From Novosphingobium sp. AAP83 (GTDB taxonomy: Bacteria; Pseudomonadota; Alphaproteobacteria; Sphingomonadales; Sphingomonadaceae), in contig NZ_LJHY01000020.1 of assembly GCF_001295795.1 (NCBI RefSeq), positions 124,001-188,000 of the forward strand: a stretch of 64,000 nucleotides of DNA, written 5' to 3'. The notes under the pieces are model-generated. The model made no database searches and had not been told where the DNA came from. It worked only from the letters and a program-made list of their open reading frames with translations. A program made the translations under genes and the position numbers. Positions 44,251-53,538 of this stretch are shown here, in pieces. How positions within the stretch are numbered: the stretch's first letter is position 1; each line of letters opens with the position of its first letter.

Positions 44251-47200
44251 GCTTTGATACTGTCCTGATCGCGAACCGTGGCGCCATCGCCACGCGCATC
44301 ATCCGCACCTTGAAGGCTATGGGCCTGCGCTCCGTTGCGGTCTATTCCGAGGCTGACACGGATTCGCTCCACGTCTCGCAAGCTGACGAAGCCGTGTGCA
44401 TCGGCCCGGCCCGCGCGACCGAGAGCTATCTCAACGTCGCTGCCATCCTTGATGCCGCGCGCAAAACCGGCGCGGGCGCAATCCATCCGGGCTACGGCTT
44501 CCTTGCCGAAAACGCCGAATTTGCCGAAGCCTGTGCCGAGGCCGGAATCGTGTTCATCGGCCCCACGCCTGAAAACATGCGCACTTTCGGCCTGAAGCAC
44601 AGCGCGCGCGAACTGGCCGCCGCACATGGCGTGCCGTTGGCCCCGGGCACCAACCTGCTCACCGATGAAGATGAAGCAGCAAATGCTGCACAAGCCATCG
44701 GCTACCCGATCATGCTCAAAGCCACCGCTGGCGGCGGCGGCATCGGCATGCGCGTCTGCGAAGATGAAGCTTCGGTGCGCGAAGGTTTCGCCACGGTCGC
44801 GCGTCAGGGCCTTGGCAATTTTGGCGATGCGGGCGTTTTCCTTGAACGCTACATCCGCAGCGCGCGCCACATCGAAGTGCAGGTTTTCGGCGATGGCAAA
44901 GGCAAAGTCGTGGCGCTGGGCGAACGCGATTGCTCGCTGCAACGGCGCAACCAGAAAGTCGTCGAAGAAGCGCCCGCGCCCTTGCTTCCTGCAACGGTAC
45001 GCGCGGATCTGATCGCCGCTGCCATCCGCTTGGGGCAGGCCGCAAAATACCGGTCCGCAGGCACGGTCGAATTCCTCTATGATTCCGAACGGCAGGAATT
45101 CTTCTTCCTTGAAATGAACACCCGCCTTCAGGTCGAACATGGCGTGACCGAAGAGGTCACGGGCATCGATCTGGTCGAATGGATGGTGCGCGGCGGGGCA
45201 GGGGAGTTCGGCTTCCTTGATACCGCACCCACCGAACCCCGTGGTCATTCGGTGCAGGTCCGGCTCTATGCTGAAGACCCCGCGCTCGATTATCGCCCCA
45301 CCTCGGGCACGCTGACCGCTGTGGATTTCCCCGCCGATATCCGAGCCGAAACATGGTGCATGGCGGGTAGCACGGTCAGCGCGTGGTATGATCCGATGCT
45401 GGCCAAGCTGATCGTCCACGCCCCCACGCGCGATCTTGCGGTTCAGGCGATGCAAACAGCGCTCGATCAATCGCGCATCGATGGCATCGAAACCAATTTG
45501 CGCTGGTTGCGTGATGTGGTCCGCAGCCACGCTTTCACCAGTGGCGAGGTTTCCACCCGCGCACTGGCCGATATTGTCTATCAGCCGCGCAGCTTCCAGA
45601 TCATCAGCGGCGGCACCGCCACCACCGTGCAGGATTGGCCGGGCCGCCAGCGTCTCTGGTCCATCGGTGTCCCACCATCCGGCCCGATGGACGATCAGTC
45701 GTTCCGCCTCGGCAACCGCCTGCTCGGCAATCCGGAAGGCACGGCGGGCCTCGAAGTCACGATCACCGGCCCCACACTCACCTTCAACACCGCCACCCGC
45801 ATCTGCCTGACCGGGGCGGACTTTGGCGCAACGCTCGATGGCGTTCCCCTGTCGCGGGGCGTGGCGATTGATGTTGCCGCCGGTCAAACCCTCGCGCTTG
45901 GCCGTTTGGTCGGCGGCGGTTTGCGCGGCTATATCCTGTTCGCAGGCGGGCTCGATATCGCGCCCTATCTCGGCAGCCGCAGCACCTTTGAACTGGGGCA
46001 ATTCGGCGGCCACGCCGCGCGCCGTCTGCTCGCGGGCGATACGATCCACCTCGCTGGTGATAGTGCAGAAACCGCGCTGTCATCGGCGGCACTTCCCGCC
46101 TTGTCCAATGAATGGGCCTTGCGTGTCCTTTATGGTCCGCACGGCGCACCCGATTTCTTCACCGATGAAGATGTCGATACTTTCGTCGCCGCAGAATGGC
46201 AGGTCCATTACAACAGCAACCGAACCGGCGTTCGCCTGATCGGTCCCAAGCCGCAATGGGCGCGCAAGGACGGTGGCGAGGCAGGGCTGCACCCCTCCAA
46301 CATCCACGATAACCCATACGCCATCGGCGCGGTCGATTTCACCGGAGATATGCCGATCATCCTTGGCCCCGATGGCCCATCGCTCGGCGGTTTCGTCTGC
46401 CCGTTCGTGGTCATCGCGGCAGACCGCTGGAAAATCGGGCAACTCGCCCCCGGTGACAAGCTGCGCTTCGTGCCCGTCAACGCGGTCGATGCCGCTATGG
46501 CCGATACCTTCCAGCGCCGCTTGCTGGAAAGTGGCGAAGGCCACGGCACCGGTCCTGCGCGGCCCATCGAAACGCTCACCCCGATCCTTGGCGAAATCCC
46601 CGAAGGCCCGCAGCGCCCGCGCACGGTCTATCGCCAGCAGGGGGATCGCAATATCCTCGTCGAATACGGCCCGATCGTGCTCGACATCGAATTGCGCATC
46701 CGCGTCCAGGCCTTGATGACTGAACTCGAACGCCTCGCGCTGCCCGGCGTGATCGACATCGTTCCCGGCATCCGCTCGCTGCAATTCCACTTCGATGGCG
46801 TGACGATGACGCAAAGCGCGGCGCTCGCCACCTTGATTGCCGCTGAAGAACGGCTGGGCGATCTTGAAGATTTCACCACCCCCTCGCGCATCGTCCACCT
46901 GCCGCTAAGCTGGCGCGATCCGGCCACCATCGAAACCATCGAAAAGTACATGGGCGCAGTGCGCGATGATGCGCCGTGGTGCCCCGATAACATCGAATTC
47001 ATCCGCCGCATCAATGGCCTTCCTGATGCAGCGGCGGTCGAAAACCTGATCTTCGAAGCCAACTACCTCGTCCTCGGCCTCGGCGATGTTTACCTTGGCG
47101 CACCGGTTGCCACCCCGGTCGATCCGCGCCACCGCCTCGTCACCACCAAATACAACCCCGCACGCACATGGACGCCACCCAATGTCGTCGGCATCGGCGG

Positions 47201-47840
47201 TGCCTACATGTGCATCTATGGCATGGAAGGCCCCGGCGGTTACCAGCTGTTCGGCCGCACGCTTCAGGTCTGGAACACCTATCGCCAGACCGACGCCTTC
47301 ATCGAAGGCAAGCCGTGGCTGCTGCGCTTCTTTGATCAGATCCGCTTCTATCCGGTCAGCGCTGACGAACTTACCGAATGGCGGCGCGATTTCCCCACCG
47401 GACGCCGCTCGATCCGCATCGAACCCTCCGAATTCCGCCTCGCCGATTATCGCGCCTTTCTGGCAGACAACGCCGCGCAGATTTCCGGCTTCGAAGCCCA
47501 CCGCCAAGCAGCCTTCGATGAAGAGCGCGCCGAATGGCAAAGGCGCGGCGAATTTGATCGCACCGATGCGGTTGAGGCCGAAGTGTTGGATGCCGGTGCG
47601 GTTGTCGTGCCCGACGGCGCAGACATGGTCGAAGCACCCTTCGGCGGCAGCGTCTGGAAGATGCTCGTCGGCGTCGGCGACGAAGTTCTGGCAGGGGAAA
47701 CCATCGCCATCATCGAGGCAATGAAAATGGAATGCCGGGTTGAAAGTCCGGGGGCAGGGACGGTGTCTGCGCTCTACGCGCAAGAGCGCCAGGCTGTGCA
47801 GCCCGGAACACCGATTTTGGCATTGACGAGGCACACATGA
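44247..47840 (+). CDS. Biotin-dependent urea/guanidine carboxylase
   Basis: A 1197-residue enzyme from the ATG at 44247 overlapping the previous stop. Order: biotin carboxylase domain (1-450, ANRGAIATRIIRTLKAMG, ATP-grasp KATAGGGGIGMR), AHS2/KipA-like and AHS1/KipI-like carboxyltransferase domains (about 450-1080), and a biotin carrier with Lys1160 in EAMKMECR. The fused amidase of fungal urea amidolyase is absent; allophanate hydrolase is the next gene. With the DUF1989 pair, guanidine carboxylase is the likelier activity (guanidine, bicarbonate and ATP to carboxyguanidine) than urea carboxylase. Confidence 0.9.
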   Translation: MSFDTVLIANRGAIATRIIRTLKAMGLRSVAVYSEADTDSLHVSQADEAVCIGPARATESYLNVAAILDAARKTGAGAIHPGYGFLAENAEFAEACAEAGIVFIGPTPENMRTFGLKHSARELAAAHGVPLAPGTNLLTDEDEAANAAQAIGYPIMLKATAGGGGIGMRVCEDEASVREGFATVARQGLGNFGDAGVFLERYIRSARHIEVQVFGDGKGKVVALGERDCSLQRRNQKVVEEAPAPLLPATVRADLIAAAIRLGQAAKYRSAGTVEFLYDSERQEFFFLEMNTRLQVEHGVTEEVTGIDLVEWMVRGGAGEFGFLDTAPTEPRGHSVQVRLYAEDPALDYRPTSGTLTAVDFPADIRAETWCMAGSTVSAWYDPMLAKLIVHAPTRDLAVQAMQTALDQSRIDGIETNLRWLRDVVRSHAFTSGEVSTRALADIVYQPRSFQIISGGTATTVQDWPGRQRLWSIGVPPSGPMDDQSFRLGNRLLGNPEGTAGLEVTITGPTLTFNTATRICLTGADFGATLDGVPLSRGVAIDVAAGQTLALGRLVGGGLRGYILFAGGLDIAPYLGSRSTFELGQFGGHAARRLLAGDTIHLAGDSAETALSSAALPALSNEWALRVLYGPHGAPDFFTDEDVDTFVAAEWQVHYNSNRTGVRLIGPKPQWARKDGGEAGLHPSNIHDNPYAIGAVDFTGDMPIILGPDGPSLGGFVCPFVVIAADRWKIGQLAPGDKLRFVPVNAVDAAMADTFQRRLLESGEGHGTGPARPIETLTPILGEIPEGPQRPRTVYRQQGDRNILVEYGPIVLDIELRIRVQALMTELERLALPGVIDIVPGIRSLQFHFDGVTMTQSAALATLIAAEERLGDLEDFTTPSRIVHLPLSWRDPATIETIEKYMGAVRDDAPWCPDNIEFIRRINGLPDAAAVENLIFEANYLVLGLGDVYLGAPVATPVDPRHRLVTTKYNPARTWTPPNVVGIGGAYMCIYGMEGPGGYQLFGRTLQVWNTYRQTDAFIEGKPWLLRFFDQIRFYPVSADELTEWRRDFPTGRRSIRIEPSEFRLADYRAFLADNAAQISGFEAHRQAAFDEERAEWQRRGEFDRTDAVEAEVLDAGAVVVPDGADMVEAPFGGSVWKMLVGVGDEVLAGETIAIIEAMKMECRVESPGAGTVSALYAQERQAVQPGTPILALTRHT

Positions 47841-49606
47841 CCACATTTAGCCGCCAAAAAGCCACCATTATCTCGGAAGCTGTAAATAGCGGAAAAAGCA
47901 GCGCAATTACCGTCGCTGAAGACGTAATCGCGCGCCTTTCCGCTTATGATGCCATCCAGCCGCAAATCTGGATCAGCCGCGCCTCCGATGCCGATCTGCG
48001 CGCCGCAGCCCGCGCGATTGATGCCCGCGTGGCCGCTGGCGAAGTCCTGCCGCTGGCGGGCGTGCCCTTTGCGGTGAAGGACAATATCGACGTCCAAGGC
48101 TTTGAAACTACGGCAGGATGTCCCGCCTTCGCCTACCGTCCGGAAGCCTCCGCCACGGTCGTTGAACGCTTGCTCGCCGCGGGCGCGCTGTGCGTCGGCA
48201 AAACCAACCTAGATCAGTTCGCCACCGGCCTCAACGGCACCCGCAGCCCCCACGGAGCCCCGCGCAACGCCTACAATCTGGCCTACGTCAGCGGCGGCTC
48301 CAGCTCGGGCTCGGCCTCTGCCACCGCCGCCGGTCTTGTCGCCTTCGCACTGGGCACCGACACCGCCGGATCAGGCCGCGTTCCCGCTGCATTTCAACAC
48401 CTTATCGGCTTCAAACCGACCAAGGGCAGGTGGAGCAACACCGGCCTCGTCCCCGCCTGCCGCACCCTCGATTGCATCACCGTCTTCACCGACGACACCG
48501 CCGATGCGCGCCTGATCGACGGTGTCGTCGCAGGCTATGATGCGTGCGATGCCTATTCCAAACCGCTGTCCGACCGCGCCATCGAACGCAAGACCATCGG
48601 CGTCCCGCGCCGCAATCAGCGCGTGTTTTTCGGCGATCTGGAATCCGAGTATCTCTTTGATCGTGCAATAGAAAAGCTCGGCCAACTCTACAATGTGGTA
48701 GAGATCGACTACGCCCCCCTGCAAGAAGCCGCCCAGCTTCTCTACAGCGGTCCGTGGGTGGCAGAACGCACCGCCGCGATGGCATCCATCCTCGCCAGCA
48801 ATCCCGAAGCCGTCGATCCCACCGTGCGCGAGATCGTCGAGGTGGGTTTCGGGACCAGCGCCGTGGACCTGTTCAACGGCATCTACCGCCTCGCAGAGTT
48901 AAAGCGCCATGCCGACAACCTGTGGCAAACCATTGATATAATAGTATTTCCGACTGTCGGAACAACCTACCGCGTGGCCGAACTCCAGGCAGCCCCCATC
49001 GCGCTTAACAGCGCCTTCGGGTTCTACACCAACTTCGTCAATCTGTTGGATATGGCCGCTTTGGCCGTACCCGCCGGCACCCGCACCAACGCCACCGGCT
49101 TCGGCATAACCCTGATCGGCCCTGCCGACACCGACCGCGCCCTGCTCGATGCAGCAGACGCCTATCTCGCCGTGGCTGATACTCCATCCCCACCCCCGCT
49201 CGATCTGGAGGGCAAATTGCAGACTGTGAAACTGGCCGTTGTCGGCGCTCACCTCAAAGACATGCCGCTCCACTGGCAGCTCACCTCGCGTGACGCCACG
49301 TTCGTCGGCGCATTCGAAACCGCCCCGAATTACAGGCTTTACGCCATCGCCGACAGCGTCCCGCCCAAGCCCGCGCTGGTCTATAGTGCAGAAGGCGCGG
49401 CCATTGCGCTGGAGGTCTATGAACTCAGCATTGAAGCATTCGGCAGCTTCGTCGTCGAAGTCCCGCCGCCGCTGGCAATCGGCACTGTCACCTTGGCGGA
49501 TGGCACGAGCGTCAAGGGCTTCGTCGCCGAACCGCGCGCTTTGACCGGCGCGAAGGACATCACCAGCCTTGGCGGTTGGCGTGCCTATATCGCGCAACTT
49601 GCCTGA
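47837..49606 (+). CDS. Allophanate hydrolase (AtzF type)
   Basis: A 589-residue amidase-family enzyme that splits allophanate to ammonia and CO2. The Ser-cisSer-Lys centre is seen in FAVKDNIDVQGF (Lys) and GGSSSGSASATAAGLV (the serines), and the length includes the C-terminal allophanate hydrolase domain from about residue 460. It overlaps the carboxylase gene by 4 bases and closes the operon. It serves either the urea or the guanidine route. Confidence 0.93.
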   Translation: MTTFSRQKATIISEAVNSGKSSAITVAEDVIARLSAYDAIQPQIWISRASDADLRAAARAIDARVAAGEVLPLAGVPFAVKDNIDVQGFETTAGCPAFAYRPEASATVVERLLAAGALCVGKTNLDQFATGLNGTRSPHGAPRNAYNLAYVSGGSSSGSASATAAGLVAFALGTDTAGSGRVPAAFQHLIGFKPTKGRWSNTGLVPACRTLDCITVFTDDTADARLIDGVVAGYDACDAYSKPLSDRAIERKTIGVPRRNQRVFFGDLESEYLFDRAIEKLGQLYNVVEIDYAPLQEAAQLLYSGPWVAERTAAMASILASNPEAVDPTVREIVEVGFGTSAVDLFNGIYRLAELKRHADNLWQTIDIIVFPTVGTTYRVAELQAAPIALNSAFGFYTNFVNLLDMAALAVPAGTRTNATGFGITLIGPADTDRALLDAADAYLAVADTPSPPPLDLEGKLQTVKLAVVGAHLKDMPLHWQLTSRDATFVGAFETAPNYRLYAIADSVPPKPALVYSAEGAAIALEVYELSIEAFGSFVVEVPPPLAIGTVTLADGTSVKGFVAEPRALTGAKDITSLGGWRAYIAQLA

Positions 49607-49652
49607 CGATTTCCCCGCCGCCTCTCCACCATCCGGACGAAAAGGGCATACG

Positions 49653-50585
49653 ATGCAAAAGCTTAGAATTCTTGCCGCAGCACTGGCCGCCAGCATTTCA
49701 TCGCTCCCCTCTGTCGCACTGGCGCATAAAGAGCAGGTGCTCGAAGCCCCCGGTTCCGCCGATTTTCTGGTGGTCGAAGGCGATAGCGTGTGGGTCACCA
49801 ACATAGGGCGGGTAGAGCGCTGGTCACGCCAAGGCAAACTCGCCGAAGTCGCTATGACCCGCCCGTGCGGAGCCATGGCGATCACCGCCGGCAGCCTGTG
49901 GGTAGCCGATTGCAAGGAAAGCGCGCTCGTCCGCATCGATACGGCAACCTCACGGAAAATCGCGACAATCTCCACAGGCATTGCCAATCCCAAGGGCGAA
50001 TTGAACGTCGTTGCCGGAGCAGGCTCGGTCTGGGTCGCCAGTGACCAGAAGGGCGTCGTGTCACGCATTGATCCGGCCACCAACAAAGTGATCGCGAAGA
50101 TCAAGGTCAGCCTTGGTACGCATTATCTGGCTTTCGGCTTTGACTCAGTCTGGGCCGTCAGCAGCGAAAGCAAGACGATCCAGCGCATTGATCCAACTAC
50201 CAATATGGTCGTCAAAACCACGGAGCTGGGCAAAGAGCCCGGCTTCACCGCCGTAGGTGTGGGGGGAGTATGGGTTCAGGAACAAGGCGATGGCACTGTG
50301 GCGCGGGTCGATCCTGCATCCGGCGAGGTGACCGGCCGGGTCAAAGTGGGCGAAGTGCTCAAGTGGGGTGATATCGACACCGGCGCTGGCCTAGTCTGGT
50401 TGCGGACCACCGAAGCGCAAACTTTTGTCGCGATTGATCCGGTCAGCATGACAGTCGTCAGCCGTTTGGGCAAAGCCGAGGGTAGTGGTGCGCTGCGCTA
50501 CACCCCTTCAGGCATTTGGACATCTGCCCATGATGTAAAGACGATCACATGGTGGCCGGAACCGGTCTTGGCGCACGGCATGTGA
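49653..50585 (+). CDS. Secreted beta-propeller protein (YncE/Vgb-like)
   Basis: A 310-residue protein from the ATG at 49653, with a signal peptide ending SVALAHK. About six repeats of the form VWV..(10)..RIDPATNKVIAKI give a beta-propeller as in YncE or streptogramin lyase-like proteins. No catalytic residues are evident. It follows the allophanate hydrolase by 46 bases in the same direction and may be the last gene of the operon, perhaps a periplasmic binder, but the role is unknown. Confidence 0.78.
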   Translation: MQKLRILAAALAASISSLPSVALAHKEQVLEAPGSADFLVVEGDSVWVTNIGRVERWSRQGKLAEVAMTRPCGAMAITAGSLWVADCKESALVRIDTATSRKIATISTGIANPKGELNVVAGAGSVWVASDQKGVVSRIDPATNKVIAKIKVSLGTHYLAFGFDSVWAVSSESKTIQRIDPTTNMVVKTTELGKEPGFTAVGVGGVWVQEQGDGTVARVDPASGEVTGRVKVGEVLKWGDIDTGAGLVWLRTTEAQTFVAIDPVSMTVVSRLGKAEGSGALRYTPSGIWTSAHDVKTITWWPEPVLAHGM

Positions 50586-50590
50586 CCCGT

Positions 50591-50619
50591 CCGCGGCCCG
50601 CCAGATATGCGGGCCGCGG
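50591..50619. terminator. Hairpin between convergent genes
   Basis: Perfect 11-base stem CCGCGGCCCGC/GCGGGCCGCGG with a 7-base loop, followed by CAGGTCTGTTTT on the plus strand. It is a likely end for the guanidine-operon transcript. Confidence 0.7.
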
Positions 50620-50634
50620 CAGGTCTGTTTTGGA

Positions 50635-50976
50635 TCAGCGGGCCGAAGCGAGGCGGATGGCAGAGGCGCTACCAGCCTTGGCAAGGCGCGTTTCGATCTG
50701 CGCGCGGACATCGGCAGACACGGCGGCCCGGCATTCTTGTGCCTTGGCTTCAACCGAGAGGTGCAAACCCGATACGCGATCGCCGCAAACGGCGCGCGCT
50801 GCCTGATCGACCCGAATAGCGAGGCGTTGCTGGCCATCGGCCGTGGACAGATCAAGGCCCTGAAGGTTCAGGATTGCTTTGTCTTGTGCGAAAGGATTGG
50901 TGTTCGCGGTTGCGGCAGTAGCCGATGTTGCGAATGCGAAAGTGGCAAGCGCCACGAAAGCAGTTTTCAAGGTCAT
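50635..50976 (-). CDS. UrcA family protein
   Basis: A 113-residue exported protein. After a signal peptide (LKTAFVALATFAFATSATAA) it has the UrcA pattern LNLQGLDLSTADGQQRLAIRVDQAARAVCGD...C, with two Cys that probably form a disulfide. UrcA proteins are frequent in sphingomonads and Caulobacter, and their function is not known. It is convergent with the beta-propeller gene. Confidence 0.88.
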   Translation of the reverse strand: MTLKTAFVALATFAFATSATAATANTNPFAQDKAILNLQGLDLSTADGQQRLAIRVDQAARAVCGDRVSGLHLSVEAKAQECRAAVSADVRAQIETRLAKAGSASAIRLASAR

Positions 50977-51093
50977 CTCCTGCGTAGAACGATTACGGCT
51001 CTACGGCCGCTGCGCCTTATATAGCCGCAGACGTTGAAACCTTCAATAAATTAGCTGAAATCAGAACTTTATTACTCTGACTTGGGCTAGTTA

Positions 51094-51456
51094 TTACTTC
51101 ACGCGGACGACCAGCATGGCAAGATCGGCATGGCCCATCATCCCAACCGGCAGTTTCGCCTCCTTTTTAGCGCCGTCCACAGCCACGGAAATTGTTCGCG
51201 CATAGGGTGCAGACAAGCGACGCACGGCTTCGACCGGCATGCGGACCCGCCAATGCCGACCGCCATAAGTCTTCACCGTTTGACCATTGATGGTCACCGG
51301 CGAATCAACTGCGCTTCTGCTGCCAGTGATGGCAAGACAGCTTTGTGCGCCGCATTCAACCAGCCGTGTTTGGGGTGCGTTTGTTGCGAGGGCGGGGGTG
51401 CCGCTGGCAAGGGCTATCGTTAGCGCCAGTGCGCGAAGTGTGGCCCGGCCCATCAT
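51094..51456 (-). CDS. Small secreted hypothetical protein
   Basis: A 120-residue protein from the ATG at 51456, which overlaps the stop of the upstream hydroxylase gene (ATGA). The signal peptide is followed by a short domain with two cysteines (VECGAQSCLAI) and a VTINGQTVKTYGGRHWRVRMPVEAVR strand. I recognise no family. Coupling to the hydroxylase suggests an envelope lipid role, an inference only. Confidence 0.6.
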   Translation of the reverse strand: MMGRATLRALALTIALASGTPALATNAPQTRLVECGAQSCLAITGSRSAVDSPVTINGQTVKTYGGRHWRVRMPVEAVRRLSAPYARTISVAVDGAKKEAKLPVGMMGHADLAMLVVRVK

Positions 51457-52358
51457 GCTGCTGCCGATCCGCTTGGTGCTTCGGCACGGGCACGTGCAGC
51501 TTTCCACTTGGCGATTAGTGGCTGGAACGGAAAGGCCGTTTGTTCCCAGATTGTCAGCCGCTTCCGCTCGTCCTGGCCGACCAATACGCCTTCGCCTTCG
51601 CGATAGGTGCCGAAAATCCGGTCGAGCAGGATCAGCGAATTGCCATAGTTGCAGCGCGTCGCCTCATAATCGGTCGAGTGGTGCAGGCTGTGGTGGCGGA
51701 TCGTGGTGAAGAAGAACGAATACCAGATCGGCGGATTGGACTTCACGTTAGCGTGAGCGAAGGTCGAAATCACATTAAGTGTATTGAGCCCGGCGAACAG
51801 CGCAGTCTTATCAAAATCGAACAAAGCCAACACGCTAAGGCTGATCAAGAACAATTCAATCGGATTGCCAACTGCGCCTTTGGCTGCGTTCAACTGGGTC
51901 AGGTGATGATGCGGCGCATGGGTCAGCCAGAACGGCGTCCAGTTGTGCATCAGCCGGTGCATCCAGTACTGCCCGAACTCCAGGATCACGATGACCATCG
52001 CCACTTGCGCCAGCCAAGGCACGGCTGCCATCCACTTGGTGCTGATGCCAAGCACGGCCTTTGCCGCGAGCAGGGGATCTTCGGCCAACGTCTGCGTTAG
52101 CCAGGCGATAACCGTGGAACTCAGCACGACGTAAAACAGGTCGGTGAAGAACTCTTGCCGGTTCATCCGCCAGCCAGCGTGCCGCTCGTGGACGAACTCC
52201 AGCAGCAGGACGACGACCACGATCAGGGAAGAGGTAAACAAAAGCGTCCAATTGCCGTCTACCAAAACTTTGCGCGCATAAGCCCAGAACACCAGCACCG
52301 CCGCAATCATTGCTGGCGGGAGCAGGTTGAAGACTTTGGACTTTAGACTCGTCGGCAT
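51453..52358 (-). CDS. Sterol desaturase/fatty acid hydroxylase family protein, second copy
   Basis: A 301-residue di-iron membrane enzyme with the histidine clusters HRLMH, HAPHHH and HHSLHHS, clearly paralogous to the protein at 34227 (both have GQYWMHR.MHNW, KGAVGNPIELFLI and RIFGT). The N-terminal helices differ, so the two probably have different substrates. It is the first gene of a pair with the small secreted protein. Confidence 0.88.
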   Translation of the reverse strand: MPTSLKSKVFNLLPPAMIAAVLVFWAYARKVLVDGNWTLLFTSSLIVVVVLLLEFVHERHAGWRMNRQEFFTDLFYVVLSSTVIAWLTQTLAEDPLLAAKAVLGISTKWMAAVPWLAQVAMVIVILEFGQYWMHRLMHNWTPFWLTHAPHHHLTQLNAAKGAVGNPIELFLISLSVLALFDFDKTALFAGLNTLNVISTFAHANVKSNPPIWYSFFFTTIRHHSLHHSTDYEATRCNYGNSLILLDRIFGTYREGEGVLVGQDERKRLTIWEQTAFPFQPLIAKWKAARARAEAPSGSAAA

Positions 52359-52445
52359 GCGCAGGCTCCGTTCTTGTCCGGAAGTCTGGGTTGCAGCGCG
52401 TCATATGGGCAGGGGCAAATATGCAATGAAAGGCATAGATTTGAA

Positions 52446-53384
52446 TTATGGCCTGCGTAAAGCCCGCACCCTGCGGAACACCTCGTCCCAGAACAACTGC
52501 GTTGCCGTATCGCGCGCCGGGTCCATCCGCGCGAGCAGGTAGATGTCATAGGATGGTTCAAATTCGGCCGTCAGCAAAGGCCAAAGCCTGCCTTTGGCCA
52601 CCTCGCTTTCAGCCGCTAGCACAGGCAGAAATCCGATACCCACGCCCTGCGTGATCAAACGCCGCGCCTCGTTGATGTCCTCGGCCATCCCGCTCACTTT
52701 GCTGCCCAAACGATAGCGGCGGCGCAAATGGGTGATCAATTCGATCTCGTCTTCACCGGTCAGGACGAAGCCTTCGTCCTTCAACTCGTTCAAACGGCTG
52801 ATGCGATGGCCGAAATAAGGACTGCTGCGCGAGCAATAGAGCTGTTGATGTTCCACCAGTAGCGGCTCGTACATCAGGCTGCCGCGCACATTGGCGTCGT
52901 AGCTCACGCCGATTTCCACGTCGCCTTGCTCCAGCGCGTCGAGCACTTGCCGCCATGGCGAAACGCGGATCTCGATGTGAATATCGGGATTTCGCCGGTG
53001 AAAACTGGCAATTGCCTCATCAAACTCGGGCGAAACCAGCCCCGACACGATCTGGATGCGGACAAACCCTTCGACGCGCTTGGTGGCTTGTGCGATCTGG
53101 TGCGGCATCATCCGCGCCGATTCCAGCATATCTTCGCACAAGGTCATCATTGCTTTGCCCGCCGATGTCATTTCGACACCGGTGGCTGTGCGATGCAGGA
53201 GTGTTGCGCCCACGTGATCTTCCAAACGTTTGAGCGCCGCGCTTATGCTGGGCTGCTGGCGGTTCAATTGCCGCGCCGCCGCTCCAATGCCGCCCGCGCG
53301 GACGATGTCCACAAACGTGCGCATCAGGTTCCAATCGACCCTGCTGGCAAACTTCTTATCGATCAATGGCACGCGATCACTCAC
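52446..53384 (-). CDS. LysR-family transcriptional regulator
   Basis: A 312-residue regulator from the GTG at 53384, with AAGGA ten bases upstream. An ATG at 53486 would add 34 residues unlike the family and has no Shine-Dalgarno. The helix-turn-helix is FVDIVRAGGIGAAARQLNRQQPSISAALKRLEDHVGATLLHR, and residues about 100-300 form the periplasmic-binding-protein-like effector domain. It is divergent from the 2-oxoglutarate oxygenase, and the phased repeat between them is a likely binding site. Confidence 0.88.
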   Translation of the reverse strand: MSDRVPLIDKKFASRVDWNLMRTFVDIVRAGGIGAAARQLNRQQPSISAALKRLEDHVGATLLHRTATGVEMTSAGKAMMTLCEDMLESARMMPHQIAQATKRVEGFVRIQIVSGLVSPEFDEAIASFHRRNPDIHIEIRVSPWRQVLDALEQGDVEIGVSYDANVRGSLMYEPLLVEHQQLYCSRSSPYFGHRISRLNELKDEGFVLTGEDEIELITHLRRRYRLGSKVSGMAEDINEARRLITQGVGIGFLPVLAAESEVAKGRLWPLLTAEFEPSYDIYLLARMDPARDTATQLFWDEVFRRVRALRRP

Positions 53385-53493
53385 GCCGATGTCATCCTTG
53401 CACTGGGCCGACTCTGGTGGGGCCGTTGAATTTGCACAGATAAACTGTGCGGAAGGATGGTCATAGATCAAATCAATGAAAAACATAAAAAGG

Positions 53494-53529
53494 GCGCGCC
53501 TATCGCTATGACCTTGCGCGCCTATAGCT
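53494..53529. promoter_or_regulatory. Phased direct repeat, candidate LysR-type binding site
   Basis: Two copies of GCGCGCCTATNGCT (13 of 14 bases identical) begin at 53494 and 53516, exactly 22 bases or two helical turns apart, between the divergent regulator and oxygenase genes. This is the expected layout for a LysR tetramer site, though the half-site differs from the usual T-N11-A. Confidence 0.55.
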
Positions 53530-53538
53530 CAAACCAAC

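Noticed and set aside
43968..46049. 693-codon open frame on the minus strand
   Set aside because: Antisense of the DUF1989 and carboxylase genes; the plus-strand genes have clear motifs.
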